Positions 24,904-33,234 of a stretch of DNA of 64,000 nt are shown one piece after another. Positions within the stretch are counted from its first letter, which is position 1. The number at the start of each line of letters is the position of its first letter. This DNA is from an uncultured Christensenellaceae bacterium (lineage in GTDB: Bacteria > Bacillota > Clostridia > Christensenellales > Borkfalkiaceae). Under the pieces are notes generated by a model. The model searched no databases and was not told the DNA's origin. It worked only from the letters and a program-made list of their open reading frames with translations. The stretch lies in assembly GCA_910587825.1 (NCBI GenBank), contig CAJUNJ010000006.1, forward strand, positions 1 to 64,000, given 5' to 3'. The position numbers were made by a program, and so were the translations under genes.

Positions 24904-27900
24904 ATGAATTTCAAAAGGAAAAAAAGCAAAGCGCTCGTTGCCCTTGTAATGGGTACGGCAATGACGTGTTCGGTAGTTTGCGCGACGGGATTTTCCGCGT
25001 TCGCCGCAAAAGAAGACATAGTCAAGTACAAGTCTGAATTCAACAGCGTTCAGGAAGTGCTTGACGCGTCCGAAAAGCTGAATGCACAGATCGGCGACGA
25101 AGGCTTCGTGCTTTTGAAAAACAACCAAAACAACCTGCCCTTTACAAGCGAGGTTAAAAACGTCAGCGTATTCGGCAAAAACTCGGTAAATCCCGTATAC
25201 TCGGGTACAGGTTCTTCGGGAGGAACTTCGGGTTCGACAATTGGTATTATCGAAAGTCTTCAAAACGTCGGCTTAAAAGTAAACCCCGCGCTTGTAAGCT
25301 TCTATAAAGACAACGTCGCTTCCGGCGCGCAAAGAGCTTCTATGGGGTTCAGTTCTTACAACTATCATTCTTACTTCGCTACGGCAGAGACCCCGCAAAG
25401 CAAGTACACTCAGGCTGTAAAAGATTCTTACAAAGATTATGACGACGCGGCTGTAATCGTGCTTTCGCGTACGGGCGGCGAAGGAACCGACCTTCCCCGC
25501 GCTTCTTACGTAAAAGAAGCAGATGAGGGAAAAGTGCCTGCCGCAGGCGAAGCAAGGGCATTTCCCACGTTCGAAGATAAGGCCGACGCGTCTTACAAAT
25601 ATTACGGCGGGGAAGGCAGAACTACCGACCCGCACCAGCATTATCTCGAACTTGACGACAACGAAAGGGCGTTGATAAACGAAGTTACTTCCAAGTTCGA
25701 TAAAGTAATCGTCATTCTGAATACGGCAAACGTTATGGAACTCGACAGGGAACTGCTTATAAACAACGATAAGGTTCAGTCGATAATTTATGCCCCCGGC
25801 GGCGGACAGAACGCTTTCGGTGCGATAGGCAGAATACTTAAAGGTCAGGTTAATCCTTCGGGCAGGACTGCCGACGTATTTGCGGCGGACTTCACCAAAG
25901 ACCCCACCTGGCAGAACTTCGGCAATAACAACATAGGCTATTACGCAGACGGAACTGCCGGTAACCAATACCGCAATGAAGACGGTACGACTTTCGAAAC
26001 CAACTTCAACGACTTTTTGGGAATAGAACAGGTGGAATACGAAGAGGGCATATATCTCGGCTACAAGTATTATGAAACCCGCGGGTTTACCGACGGCGAC
26101 GAATGGTACAACGCGGCTGTCAACTATCCTTTCGGCTACGGACTTTCCTATACAAACTTCGAATGGGAAGTCGGCGACGTTAAAATGAACACCTCCGCGC
26201 TTACCGAAAAGACCGAAATTTCGGTAGACGTAAAAGTTACCAACACGGGAACTTATGCGGGTAAGGAAGTTGTACAGCTGTATTACAGCGCGCCCTATAC
26301 CGCGGGCAAGACCGAAAAATCGCACGTTGTCCTCGGCGCGTTTGAAAAGACCGACGTTATAAGACCCGGAACAAGCAAAACCGTAACGCTTACCCTTAAC
26401 GGCTTCGATATGGCTTCATACGACGCTTACGACAAGGACGGCGACGGACATGTGGGCTATGAGCTCGACGCGGGCGACTATAACTTCTACGTCGGCAAAA
26501 ATTCGCACGACAGCTGGAAGAACGGCGCAAAGAAGACGGTAAATCTTGCAAGCGATTTAAATATCGACAAAGACCCCGCAACAAATGCGGACATCTCTTC
26601 GCGCTTCGAAACGAGTACGGAATATATGGAAGGCAGAGTTCTTTCGCGTAACGACTGGGAGGGAACTTTCCCCAAGGCGCCCACGGAAGACGACCTTATA
26701 AAGGAAGAGGAGTGGCTTAACAACTTTGCAATGCCCTTGAAAGAAGGCGCAACTGCCGAAAACGCAGTGCTTGCAAGCTGGTATGACGAAGCCAACCCCA
26801 ACTATCCTAACGCTTCCGGCAATCCCGGACACGCGCCCTGGTATTCGGCGACGGCTCCTTCGTTCCGTGCCGAAGATCAGGCATACACTGCTGAAAACAA
26901 AGCTCCCATACAGCTTGCGGATATGGCGGGCGTAGCATACGATGACGTTAAGTGGACGGAGTTTTTAAATCAGCTTACGGTAAACCAGGCATACGAGCTT
27001 ATGCAAGCGACCCAGTTCCAGTTTAACGCCAACGAAGCGTTGGGTATCCCCGCGGCGGGACATTCGGACGGACCTCTCGGACTTACGGGCGCATGGGTAG
27101 GCGGCGGACAGAGCTTGCTTTCTCCTTTCGGCGGACTTGCCAAATTCGGATTTGCAACGGAAGCGCTTATCGGCTGTACCTGGAATAAGGATATTGCACG
27201 CCGTCAGGGCGAACTCGTCGGTGATTACGGCCTTTGGGCGCACGTCGTCGGCTGGTACGCGCCGGGCGCAAATATTCACCGTTCGCCTTTCTCAGGCAGA
27301 AACTTCGAATATTATTCGGAAGACGCAACGCTTACGGGCTTAATGCTTACGGAAGTGGTAGGCGGCGCAAGGTCGAAAGGTATGGTAACGTTTATGAAGC
27401 ACTACGCTTTGAACGACCAGGAAACCAACCGTGACACCGACGGTATTGCAACCTGGGCTGACGAACAGACTATGCGTGAAAATTATTTCAAACCTTTCGA
27501 ATGGGCAATCAAGCGTGCGGACGCAAACGGCGCAATGTCTTCGTTCAACCGTATCGGCTTCAACTGGACGGGCGCAAATTACGAATTCTTAACCGAGCTT
27601 ACCCGTAACGAATGGGGCTTCAAGGGCGTTGTTATAACCGACGCGCACAGCAGCGGTCAAGGCTGTATGAACGGCAACCAGATGGTTCGCTGCGGAAACG
27701 ATATGTCGCTCGACAGCAGGGCAAACAGTGTTGCGCGCATTGTTAACAGCGAAGAATCCAACACTCCCACACAGCTTACCGCGCTTTACAATTCGATTAA
27801 GCACATTCTTTACACGCAGGTAAACAGCGCAGGTATGTACAACGGAGTAAGCAATTTCGGCAAAGCAATAACTTATACTTCCCCCGAAACGACAACCGTT

Positions 27901-28494
27901 GAAATAAAACCCGGCGAAAACGTTAATTTAAGCGTAACCGACGGTACCGAGGATTCCGCTTACGTAATTATTACCGGTAAACTGCCTAACGGCGTTGCTC
28001 TTAACGGTAACGCTATTACGGGCGTAGTTGCGCAGGATGTAAAAGCGGGAACCTACACCGTTGAAGTTGCAAAAATTTCAAGTCAGTCAGGTGCAGGAGA
28101 AGGCTTCCTCAACAGCAGATACAAGGCAGGATTCAGCGCAGGCGGTTCGGTCAGCTTCAAGATTACGGTAACCGAAGACGGCGCAACGGCGAATGTTGTA
28201 CAGCCCGTATCCGTGGTCGGACACGAAAAGACGGGAAGCATAGGCAACGTCGACTACTATGCGCTTATTATGAGCGACGGCACCGAATACTATTACACCG
28301 TAACCAACGGAGTCCCCGGCGACAAGGGTGAACCCGGCGAACCCGGCGAACCCGGAGCCCCCGGCGACAAAGGCGATAAGGGCGACAAGGGCAGCGGATG
28401 CGGCGGTTCAATCGCGGGCACTGCGGCGCTTTCGGGAGTCGCTCTCGCGGCGGTAGCGGCAACGGTCGTTTTCAGAAGAAAGAAGACAAACTGA
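24904..28494 (+). CDS. Surface-anchored permuted GH3 glycosidase with collagen-like tail
   Basis: 1196 residues. Signal peptide ends near FSAFAA (about 36). Then GH3 sandwich domain (GDEGFVLLKNNQNNLPF; YEEGIYLGYKYYE near 380), FnIII-like domain, barrel (about 690-960) with ANIHRSPFSGRNFEYYSED, FMKHYALND, SSFNRIG and VVITDA (D913, expected nucleophile), one putative-Ig module, Gly-X-Y repeats (GEPGEPGEPGAPGDKGDKGD near 1140), GSGCGG, a membrane helix and FRRKKTN. All core GH3 motifs are intact, unlike its counterpart at 5776. AGGAGG precedes the start. It is first in a likely operon with the lipoprotein and the membrane-tethered GH3. Confidence 0.9.
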   Translation: MNFKRKKSKALVALVMGTAMTCSVVCATGFSAFAAKEDIVKYKSEFNSVQEVLDASEKLNAQIGDEGFVLLKNNQNNLPFTSEVKNVSVFGKNSVNPVYSGTGSSGGTSGSTIGIIESLQNVGLKVNPALVSFYKDNVASGAQRASMGFSSYNYHSYFATAETPQSKYTQAVKDSYKDYDDAAVIVLSRTGGEGTDLPRASYVKEADEGKVPAAGEARAFPTFEDKADASYKYYGGEGRTTDPHQHYLELDDNERALINEVTSKFDKVIVILNTANVMELDRELLINNDKVQSIIYAPGGGQNAFGAIGRILKGQVNPSGRTADVFAADFTKDPTWQNFGNNNIGYYADGTAGNQYRNEDGTTFETNFNDFLGIEQVEYEEGIYLGYKYYETRGFTDGDEWYNAAVNYPFGYGLSYTNFEWEVGDVKMNTSALTEKTEISVDVKVTNTGTYAGKEVVQLYYSAPYTAGKTEKSHVVLGAFEKTDVIRPGTSKTVTLTLNGFDMASYDAYDKDGDGHVGYELDAGDYNFYVGKNSHDSWKNGAKKTVNLASDLNIDKDPATNADISSRFETSTEYMEGRVLSRNDWEGTFPKAPTEDDLIKEEEWLNNFAMPLKEGATAENAVLASWYDEANPNYPNASGNPGHAPWYSATAPSFRAEDQAYTAENKAPIQLADMAGVAYDDVKWTEFLNQLTVNQAYELMQATQFQFNANEALGIPAAGHSDGPLGLTGAWVGGGQSLLSPFGGLAKFGFATEALIGCTWNKDIARRQGELVGDYGLWAHVVGWYAPGANIHRSPFSGRNFEYYSEDATLTGLMLTEVVGGARSKGMVTFMKHYALNDQETNRDTDGIATWADEQTMRENYFKPFEWAIKRADANGAMSSFNRIGFNWTGANYEFLTELTRNEWGFKGVVITDAHSSGQGCMNGNQMVRCGNDMSLDSRANSVARIVNSEESNTPTQLTALYNSIKHILYTQVNSAGMYNGVSNFGKAITYTSPETTTVEIKPGENVNLSVTDGTEDSAYVIITGKLPNGVALNGNAITGVVAQDVKAGTYTVEVAKISSQSGAGEGFLNSRYKAGFSAGGSVSFKITVTEDGATANVVQPVSVVGHEKTGSIGNVDYYALIMSDGTEYYYTVTNGVPGDKGEPGEPGEPGAPGDKGDKGDKGSGCGGSIAGTAALSGVALAAVAATVVFRRKKTN

Positions 28495-28514
28495 TTTTAA
28501 TGTAATATACCCGA

Positions 28515-28540
28515 CCCCCGCAGGCGTTAAGCCTGCGGGG
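28515..28540 (+). other. Intercistronic stem-loop without T-tail
   Basis: Perfect 10-bp stem CCCCGCAGGC / GCCTGCGGGG with loop GTTAA, followed by TACGCGGG, so not a classical terminator. It may stabilise or partly attenuate the mRNA between the surface GH3 and the lipoprotein, as at 9991 in the first cluster. Confidence 0.6.
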
Positions 28541-28568
28541 TACGCGGGAATTTATCGGAGGAAGAAAG

Positions 28569-29990
28569 GTGAAAATATTAAGGCGTGTTATTCCGCTTTT
28601 ATTGGCGGCGGCGGTTATTTTCGTCGCGGCGTGTGCGGTTAAGCCGTTGGTCGGCAAAAAACTCAACGACGGCAAGGTCGGTACGGAATATTCCGATTCC
28701 ATTGCTACCGGCACCAAAAATATGTATTACGATTTGGATTATGACAGCGAACTTCCCAAAGGGCTTATTCTCTACGACGACGGAAGCATTAAAGGCGTCC
28801 CCGAACAGGCGGGGGAATTTACTTTTAAAGCCGTTATGATAGACTTGAACGATAACGAGTATTATGCAGACTTTACAATGTCTATCGCAAAGGGTTCGCT
28901 TAACTATACGGCAGTCGAGCTTAAAGACGGCAAAACGGGTGAACCGTATATCGCCGACATAGCTACGGCAACGGGTATGCCGAATATTACTTACGCGGTC
29001 AAGGAGGGCAGTACTCTTCCCGCAGGACTTAATTTAAGCCCTTCGGGCGAGCTTTCGGGTATTCCTTCGCAGGCGGCGGACAGCGTCACGTTTACAATCG
29101 TCGCTTCGGCGGAAGGCTGCGACCCCGTGGAAGCCACATACACGGTCAAAATAGAACAGGGCGAACAGAAGGAAGAAGACTTAGGCAAAATAGTGTTCGA
29201 AGACTTCGCGCTTCCCGACGGACTTGTCGGCGACGAGTACAGTCAGAATATCGGCAGGGCGTACGGCGTTCCCAATATCACCTATAAGGTTAGGTTTACG
29301 GCGGGCGCGGGACTTCCCGCAGGGCTTAAAGCCAATAACGATTTGGGCATAATTTCGGGTACGCCAACGGATTCTACCGACTCTCAGATACGCTTCCGCG
29401 TAATAGCTTCTGCGGAAGGATGCGAAGACGTCACGGCTTACGTTACCTTGAACGTGTTTGATAAATACGTGGCGACGACAAAGTTCGAAACCGAATACGT
29501 GGACACGGTAAACAAACTGTCGGGCGCGGGATATTCAAGCGCACCTTCGGGCAGGGGTATGATACAGAGATGCCCGCTTACGAGCAACGGGGCGGTGTTG
29601 GGGTATCTGAATAAGCCCGCTACCGTTATTTATAAAATAACTTCGGCGCAGGCTACGCAGGCAACCTTGACGTTGGGACTCGGTTCAGAAGTAGGAAATT
29701 ACGTTTACGATTCGGATATGTTTGAAATAAGGGTAAACGGAGTAAAATTCGACTACGGTACGATAAGCGTAACGCAGGTGGGTACGCAGGTTTCGGATTT
29801 CCGTTGCGGTTCGCATACGGTCACCCCCAAGGTCAACCTTAAAGAAGGCGAAAATATCATCGAATTCGAAATAAAGGCGTCGGATAAGGCGACGGGTACG
29901 TTCAGCGCGGTGGGCTGTCTGTTCGACTATATCGAACTTACGGAAGCTTCCTGTGAAATAGGCTGGCGTCCCAGACTTGCGAATATGTAA
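28569..29990 (+). CDS. Lipoprotein with putative-Ig modules and a CBM-like domain
   Basis: 473 residues from GTG 28569 with GGAGG upstream. Lipobox FVAAC (C22). Three modules of the putative-Ig (He_PIG) type follow, each with a LP.GL motif and a G..SG.P or similar turn (for example LPAGLNLSPSGELSGIP). The C-terminal 170 residues form a beta-rich domain like CBM6/35 (FETEYVDTVNKLSGAG; late VGCLFDYIEL). It is in the same place between a surface GH3 and a two-helix GH3 as the lipoprotein at 10077, which uses InlB-type repeats instead. Probable glycan-binding partner. Confidence 0.78.
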   Translation: MKILRRVIPLLLAAAVIFVAACAVKPLVGKKLNDGKVGTEYSDSIATGTKNMYYDLDYDSELPKGLILYDDGSIKGVPEQAGEFTFKAVMIDLNDNEYYADFTMSIAKGSLNYTAVELKDGKTGEPYIADIATATGMPNITYAVKEGSTLPAGLNLSPSGELSGIPSQAADSVTFTIVASAEGCDPVEATYTVKIEQGEQKEEDLGKIVFEDFALPDGLVGDEYSQNIGRAYGVPNITYKVRFTAGAGLPAGLKANNDLGIISGTPTDSTDSQIRFRVIASAEGCEDVTAYVTLNVFDKYVATTKFETEYVDTVNKLSGAGYSSAPSGRGMIQRCPLTSNGAVLGYLNKPATVIYKITSAQATQATLTLGLGSEVGNYVYDSDMFEIRVNGVKFDYGTISVTQVGTQVSDFRCGSHTVTPKVNLKEGENIIEFEIKASDKATGTFSAVGCLFDYIELTEASCEIGWRPRLANM

Positions 29991-30005
29991 TGCGGAGGAG
30001 ATATT

Positions 30006-33000
30006 ATGGATATTTTAAAGAAAATAGGCAAAGCGATAGCTTTTCCGTTTAAACACAATAAAGCGTTCGTAATTACCGCGTGCGCGTTGCTGGCGTTTTT
30101 TATAACCGCAAGCATTGTAATTACCCGGGTCGTGCTTATCAACAATACGTTCAACACGCTGTTCGGCGAAGAACGCAGGGTGCTTAAATCTGGCGACCCG
30201 TCGACGGCGCAGTACTATAAGATGAGCGACGGCATAACAGACAAAAAGTCCGCGTTGGCCAACGCAAACGCCGTCAACGAGAAGATTTGCGAAGAGGGCT
30301 TCGTGCTTTTGAAAAACGAAGGCGCCCTGCCACTTAAAGCGGGCGCAAAGGTTAGCGTTTACGGTATGAACTCCGTCGATATGGTATACGGCGGTTCGGG
30401 TTCGGCGGCAAAGGATTCGGCGGACAGCGTAGACCTTTACAAAAGCCTTACCAATGCGGGCATAAGCTACAACACGGCGTTGAAAAGCTTTTACGACGGT
30501 AAAAAATCTTCGGGCAAGGGCAGACCCAAATCGCCTTCAATGGGCGATATAGTCAACGGTTTTGCAACGGGCGAACTTGCCCAAAGCGAATATTCGGGCG
30601 GGGCAAACGCCTACGCGGGCGAATTTACCGACGCGGCGCTTGTCGTAATTTCGAGAATAGGCGGAGAAGGTTACGACCTGCCCACAACTTCGGTTAACAC
30701 CGCGGGCAGAAGCAACGCGCAGGAACATTATCTCGAACTCGACGACAACGAAAAGGCGCTTTTGTCGGAACTTTGCAAAAACGGTTCCCCCTTTAAAAAC
30801 GTTGTGCTTATCATAAATTGCGCAACTTCTATGGAACTCGGCTTTATGAACGCCCCCGAATATAACGGCAAAATCAACGGCGCGCTTTGGATAGGCACGA
30901 CGGGCGGCACAGGTATGAACGCTCTCGGCAAAATACTCAACGGTTCGGTAAATCCTTCGGGCAGACTCGTCGACACATACGCCGCTGACTTCACTGTAAT
31001 TCCCGCTTATTACAATTTCGGCACTAACAGCGGTAACGGCGGGGCGGGTAACCGTTACAACGTAAACGGAACTGCGCAGGACGCGTATTTCGTCGACTAT
31101 GAAGAGGGGATTTACGTCGGATACCGCTATTTCGAAACGCGCGGATACGGCGACGCGGACTGGTATAATTCCAACGTCGTGTTCCCGTTCGGTTACGGTA
31201 AAAGTTATACCGACTTCGAGTGGTCGTTGGGCAAGGTTACTCTTGACGGAATTGAAATTTCGGACGGACACGCGTTTACTGCGGACGATCTGGATAAAAC
31301 CGTCGAAGTAGAAGTTACCGTAAAGAACGTCGGCGCATACGACGGCAAGGACGTAGTGCAGCTTTATTTCTCGGCGCCCTACTTCGAAGGGTCGGTTGAA
31401 AAGTCGCACGTCGTTTTGGGCGCGTTCGCCAAGACGAATATTATCGGAAAACAGACGCCGACCAAGACTGAAGAGGATAAGGTCACTTTGGAATTCAAAG
31501 TCCGCGATATGGCTTCTTACGACTTTACCGACGGCGGGTGTTACGTTCTCGACGAAGGCGATTACAGCCTGTATATCGGCAAGAACGCGCATTCCTGGGC
31601 GGAAGACGGGCTTAAATTCACGCTTAACAACCAAAGCAAAATTACTTTCGACAGCGATTCGGCAACGGGCAACAAGGTTGAAAACCGTTTTGCGGACGTA
31701 AGCTCGCACATAGAGCGGTACCTTTCGAGAAGCGATTGGGAAAATACTTTCCCCACGGCTCCTACCGAGGACGATTTAAACGTCGAACAGGGTCTTATAG
31801 ATTCTATGTCTATGGAAGCTTACGTCGGAAAAGGCACACAGACGGATATAGGAAAGCCCTGGTATTCGGCGAGAAGCCCCAGACAAAAGAGAAAACAGCA
31901 GACTTATAAAACCACCGAAGTCAAGCTTTACCGGCTTATCGGCAAAGATTATAACGACCCGCTGTGGGATAAACTGTTAAACCAGCTTACCTATTCGGAG
32001 ATGGCTTATCTTATCGGTACGGGCAACTTCAACACTGCGGCTATGAAGAATATCGATAAACCCAAGACTATCGACCCCGACGGACCTGCGGGCTTCACCA
32101 ACTTTATGACCGTCATCAAGTCTACCGCAGTCGTTTACGATACCTGCTTCTATGCAAGCGAATGCGTAATAGGAGCGACTTACAACGTAGAACTTGCAGA
32201 ACGTATGGGCGAAGCGGCGGGCAACGAATCGCTTGCCGGCAACGAACGCGGCGACGGCAGAACTTATTCCGGCTGGTACGCGCCTGCGGTCAACATTCAC
32301 CGTACGCCTTTCGGCGGAAGGGACTGGGAATATTATTCCGAAGACGGTCTGCTTGCAGGTAAAATGGCGGCGGGGGTAGTCCGCGGAGCCAAGTCAAAGG
32401 GCGTTTACACCTATATCAAGCACTTTGCGCTTAACGAGCAGGAAACCCACCGCGACACGACGGGACTTATTACCTGGGCAAACGAACAGGCTATGCGTGA
32501 AATATATCTTAAACCTTTCGAACTTACCGTAAAGGAAGGCGGAACTAACGCGATGATGTCTTCGTTTAACCGTATAGGTACCGTATGGGCGGGCGGAAGT
32601 TACGAGCTTTTAACCCAAATTCTGCGCAACGAATGGGGCTTTAAGGGAATGGTTATAACCGATTACAGCACCAGCACTTATATGTATACCGACCAGATGA
32701 TACGCGCGGGCGGAGATTTGGTTCTTATGCAGGATAAACAGCCGTCGCTTAGCGGAACGGTAATGACTTCTTCGCACAAGACGGCTTTGAGGCAGGCTAC
32801 CAAAAACATACTGTACACAGTTGCAAACAGTAACGCTATGAACGGTATGGGCGAGGGAATAATTTACGCTTACGCTATGCCTTACTGGAAGATTATGCTT
32901 ATCTGCCTTGACTGCGCAGTGGTTGCGGCGCTGGGCGTATGGGGCTTCTTCTCGATAAGAAAGTCTTTGAAAAAGGAAAAACTTAAATCAGAAGAGAACA

Positions 33001-33023
33001 CTCAAAGCGATAATATCGCTTAA
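30006..33023 (+). CDS. Membrane-tethered GH3 glycosidase, permuted (second cluster)
   Basis: 1005 residues. N-terminal helix about 19-43, sandwich domain (CEEGFVLLKNEGALPL near 100; YEEGIYVGYRYFE near 365), FnIII-like domain, barrel (about 650-940) with VNIHRTPFGGRDWEYYSED, YIKHFALNEQETHR, SSFNRIG and MVITDY (D886, expected nucleophile), then MPYWKIMLICLDC leading into a C-terminal helix and a charged tail. Motifs are intact. Together with the proteins at 2593 and 12445 it forms a set in which a [M]xxWxxxLI segment precedes the last helix. GGAGGAG precedes the start; a terminator follows. Confidence 0.9.
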   Translation: MDILKKIGKAIAFPFKHNKAFVITACALLAFFITASIVITRVVLINNTFNTLFGEERRVLKSGDPSTAQYYKMSDGITDKKSALANANAVNEKICEEGFVLLKNEGALPLKAGAKVSVYGMNSVDMVYGGSGSAAKDSADSVDLYKSLTNAGISYNTALKSFYDGKKSSGKGRPKSPSMGDIVNGFATGELAQSEYSGGANAYAGEFTDAALVVISRIGGEGYDLPTTSVNTAGRSNAQEHYLELDDNEKALLSELCKNGSPFKNVVLIINCATSMELGFMNAPEYNGKINGALWIGTTGGTGMNALGKILNGSVNPSGRLVDTYAADFTVIPAYYNFGTNSGNGGAGNRYNVNGTAQDAYFVDYEEGIYVGYRYFETRGYGDADWYNSNVVFPFGYGKSYTDFEWSLGKVTLDGIEISDGHAFTADDLDKTVEVEVTVKNVGAYDGKDVVQLYFSAPYFEGSVEKSHVVLGAFAKTNIIGKQTPTKTEEDKVTLEFKVRDMASYDFTDGGCYVLDEGDYSLYIGKNAHSWAEDGLKFTLNNQSKITFDSDSATGNKVENRFADVSSHIERYLSRSDWENTFPTAPTEDDLNVEQGLIDSMSMEAYVGKGTQTDIGKPWYSARSPRQKRKQQTYKTTEVKLYRLIGKDYNDPLWDKLLNQLTYSEMAYLIGTGNFNTAAMKNIDKPKTIDPDGPAGFTNFMTVIKSTAVVYDTCFYASECVIGATYNVELAERMGEAAGNESLAGNERGDGRTYSGWYAPAVNIHRTPFGGRDWEYYSEDGLLAGKMAAGVVRGAKSKGVYTYIKHFALNEQETHRDTTGLITWANEQAMREIYLKPFELTVKEGGTNAMMSSFNRIGTVWAGGSYELLTQILRNEWGFKGMVITDYSTSTYMYTDQMIRAGGDLVLMQDKQPSLSGTVMTSSHKTALRQATKNILYTVANSNAMNGMGEGIIYAYAMPYWKIMLICLDCAVVAALGVWGFFSIRKSLKKEKLKSEENTQSDNIA

Positions 33024-33045
33024 ATGTTTTCATTTCTTCCTGAAA

Positions 33046-33085
33046 GGGACGGGGCTTTGAAAAAAGCCCCGTCCCTATGCTTTTA
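33046..33085 (+). terminator. Rho-independent terminator ending second GH3 cluster
   Basis: Perfect 13-bp stem GGGACGGGGCTTT / AAAGCCCCGTCCC with a short loop; tail TATGCTTTTATG is only moderately T-rich. Confidence 0.8.
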
Positions 33086-33157
33086 TGTACCCTTAATTGC
33101 CGTGCAAAAAAATCACGTTTTTTTATTATAAAATCAAAGAAAAATTTTTTAAGTTTG

Positions 33158-33187
33158 TTGTTTAACTTCTCAACAGTCGTTTATAAT
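33158..33187 (+). promoter_or_regulatory. Promoter of the RHS gene
   Basis: TTGTTT (33158-33163), 18 bases, TATAAT (33182-33187), in a strongly AT-rich stretch; leader of about 40 bases with AGAGGT before ATG 33235. Confidence 0.6.
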
Positions 33188-33234
33188 ATATGCAAACATA
33201 TGTTTAAATAAAATTATAAAAGAGGTAATTAAAG

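Noticed and set aside
30537..31709. Long minus-strand open frames (up to 390 codons) opposite the GH3 genes, also at 25273-26325 and 6796-7548
   Set aside because: They lie antisense to clearly coding GH3 frames with intact motifs; arginine/valine-rich translations are typical mirror images of this codon usage.
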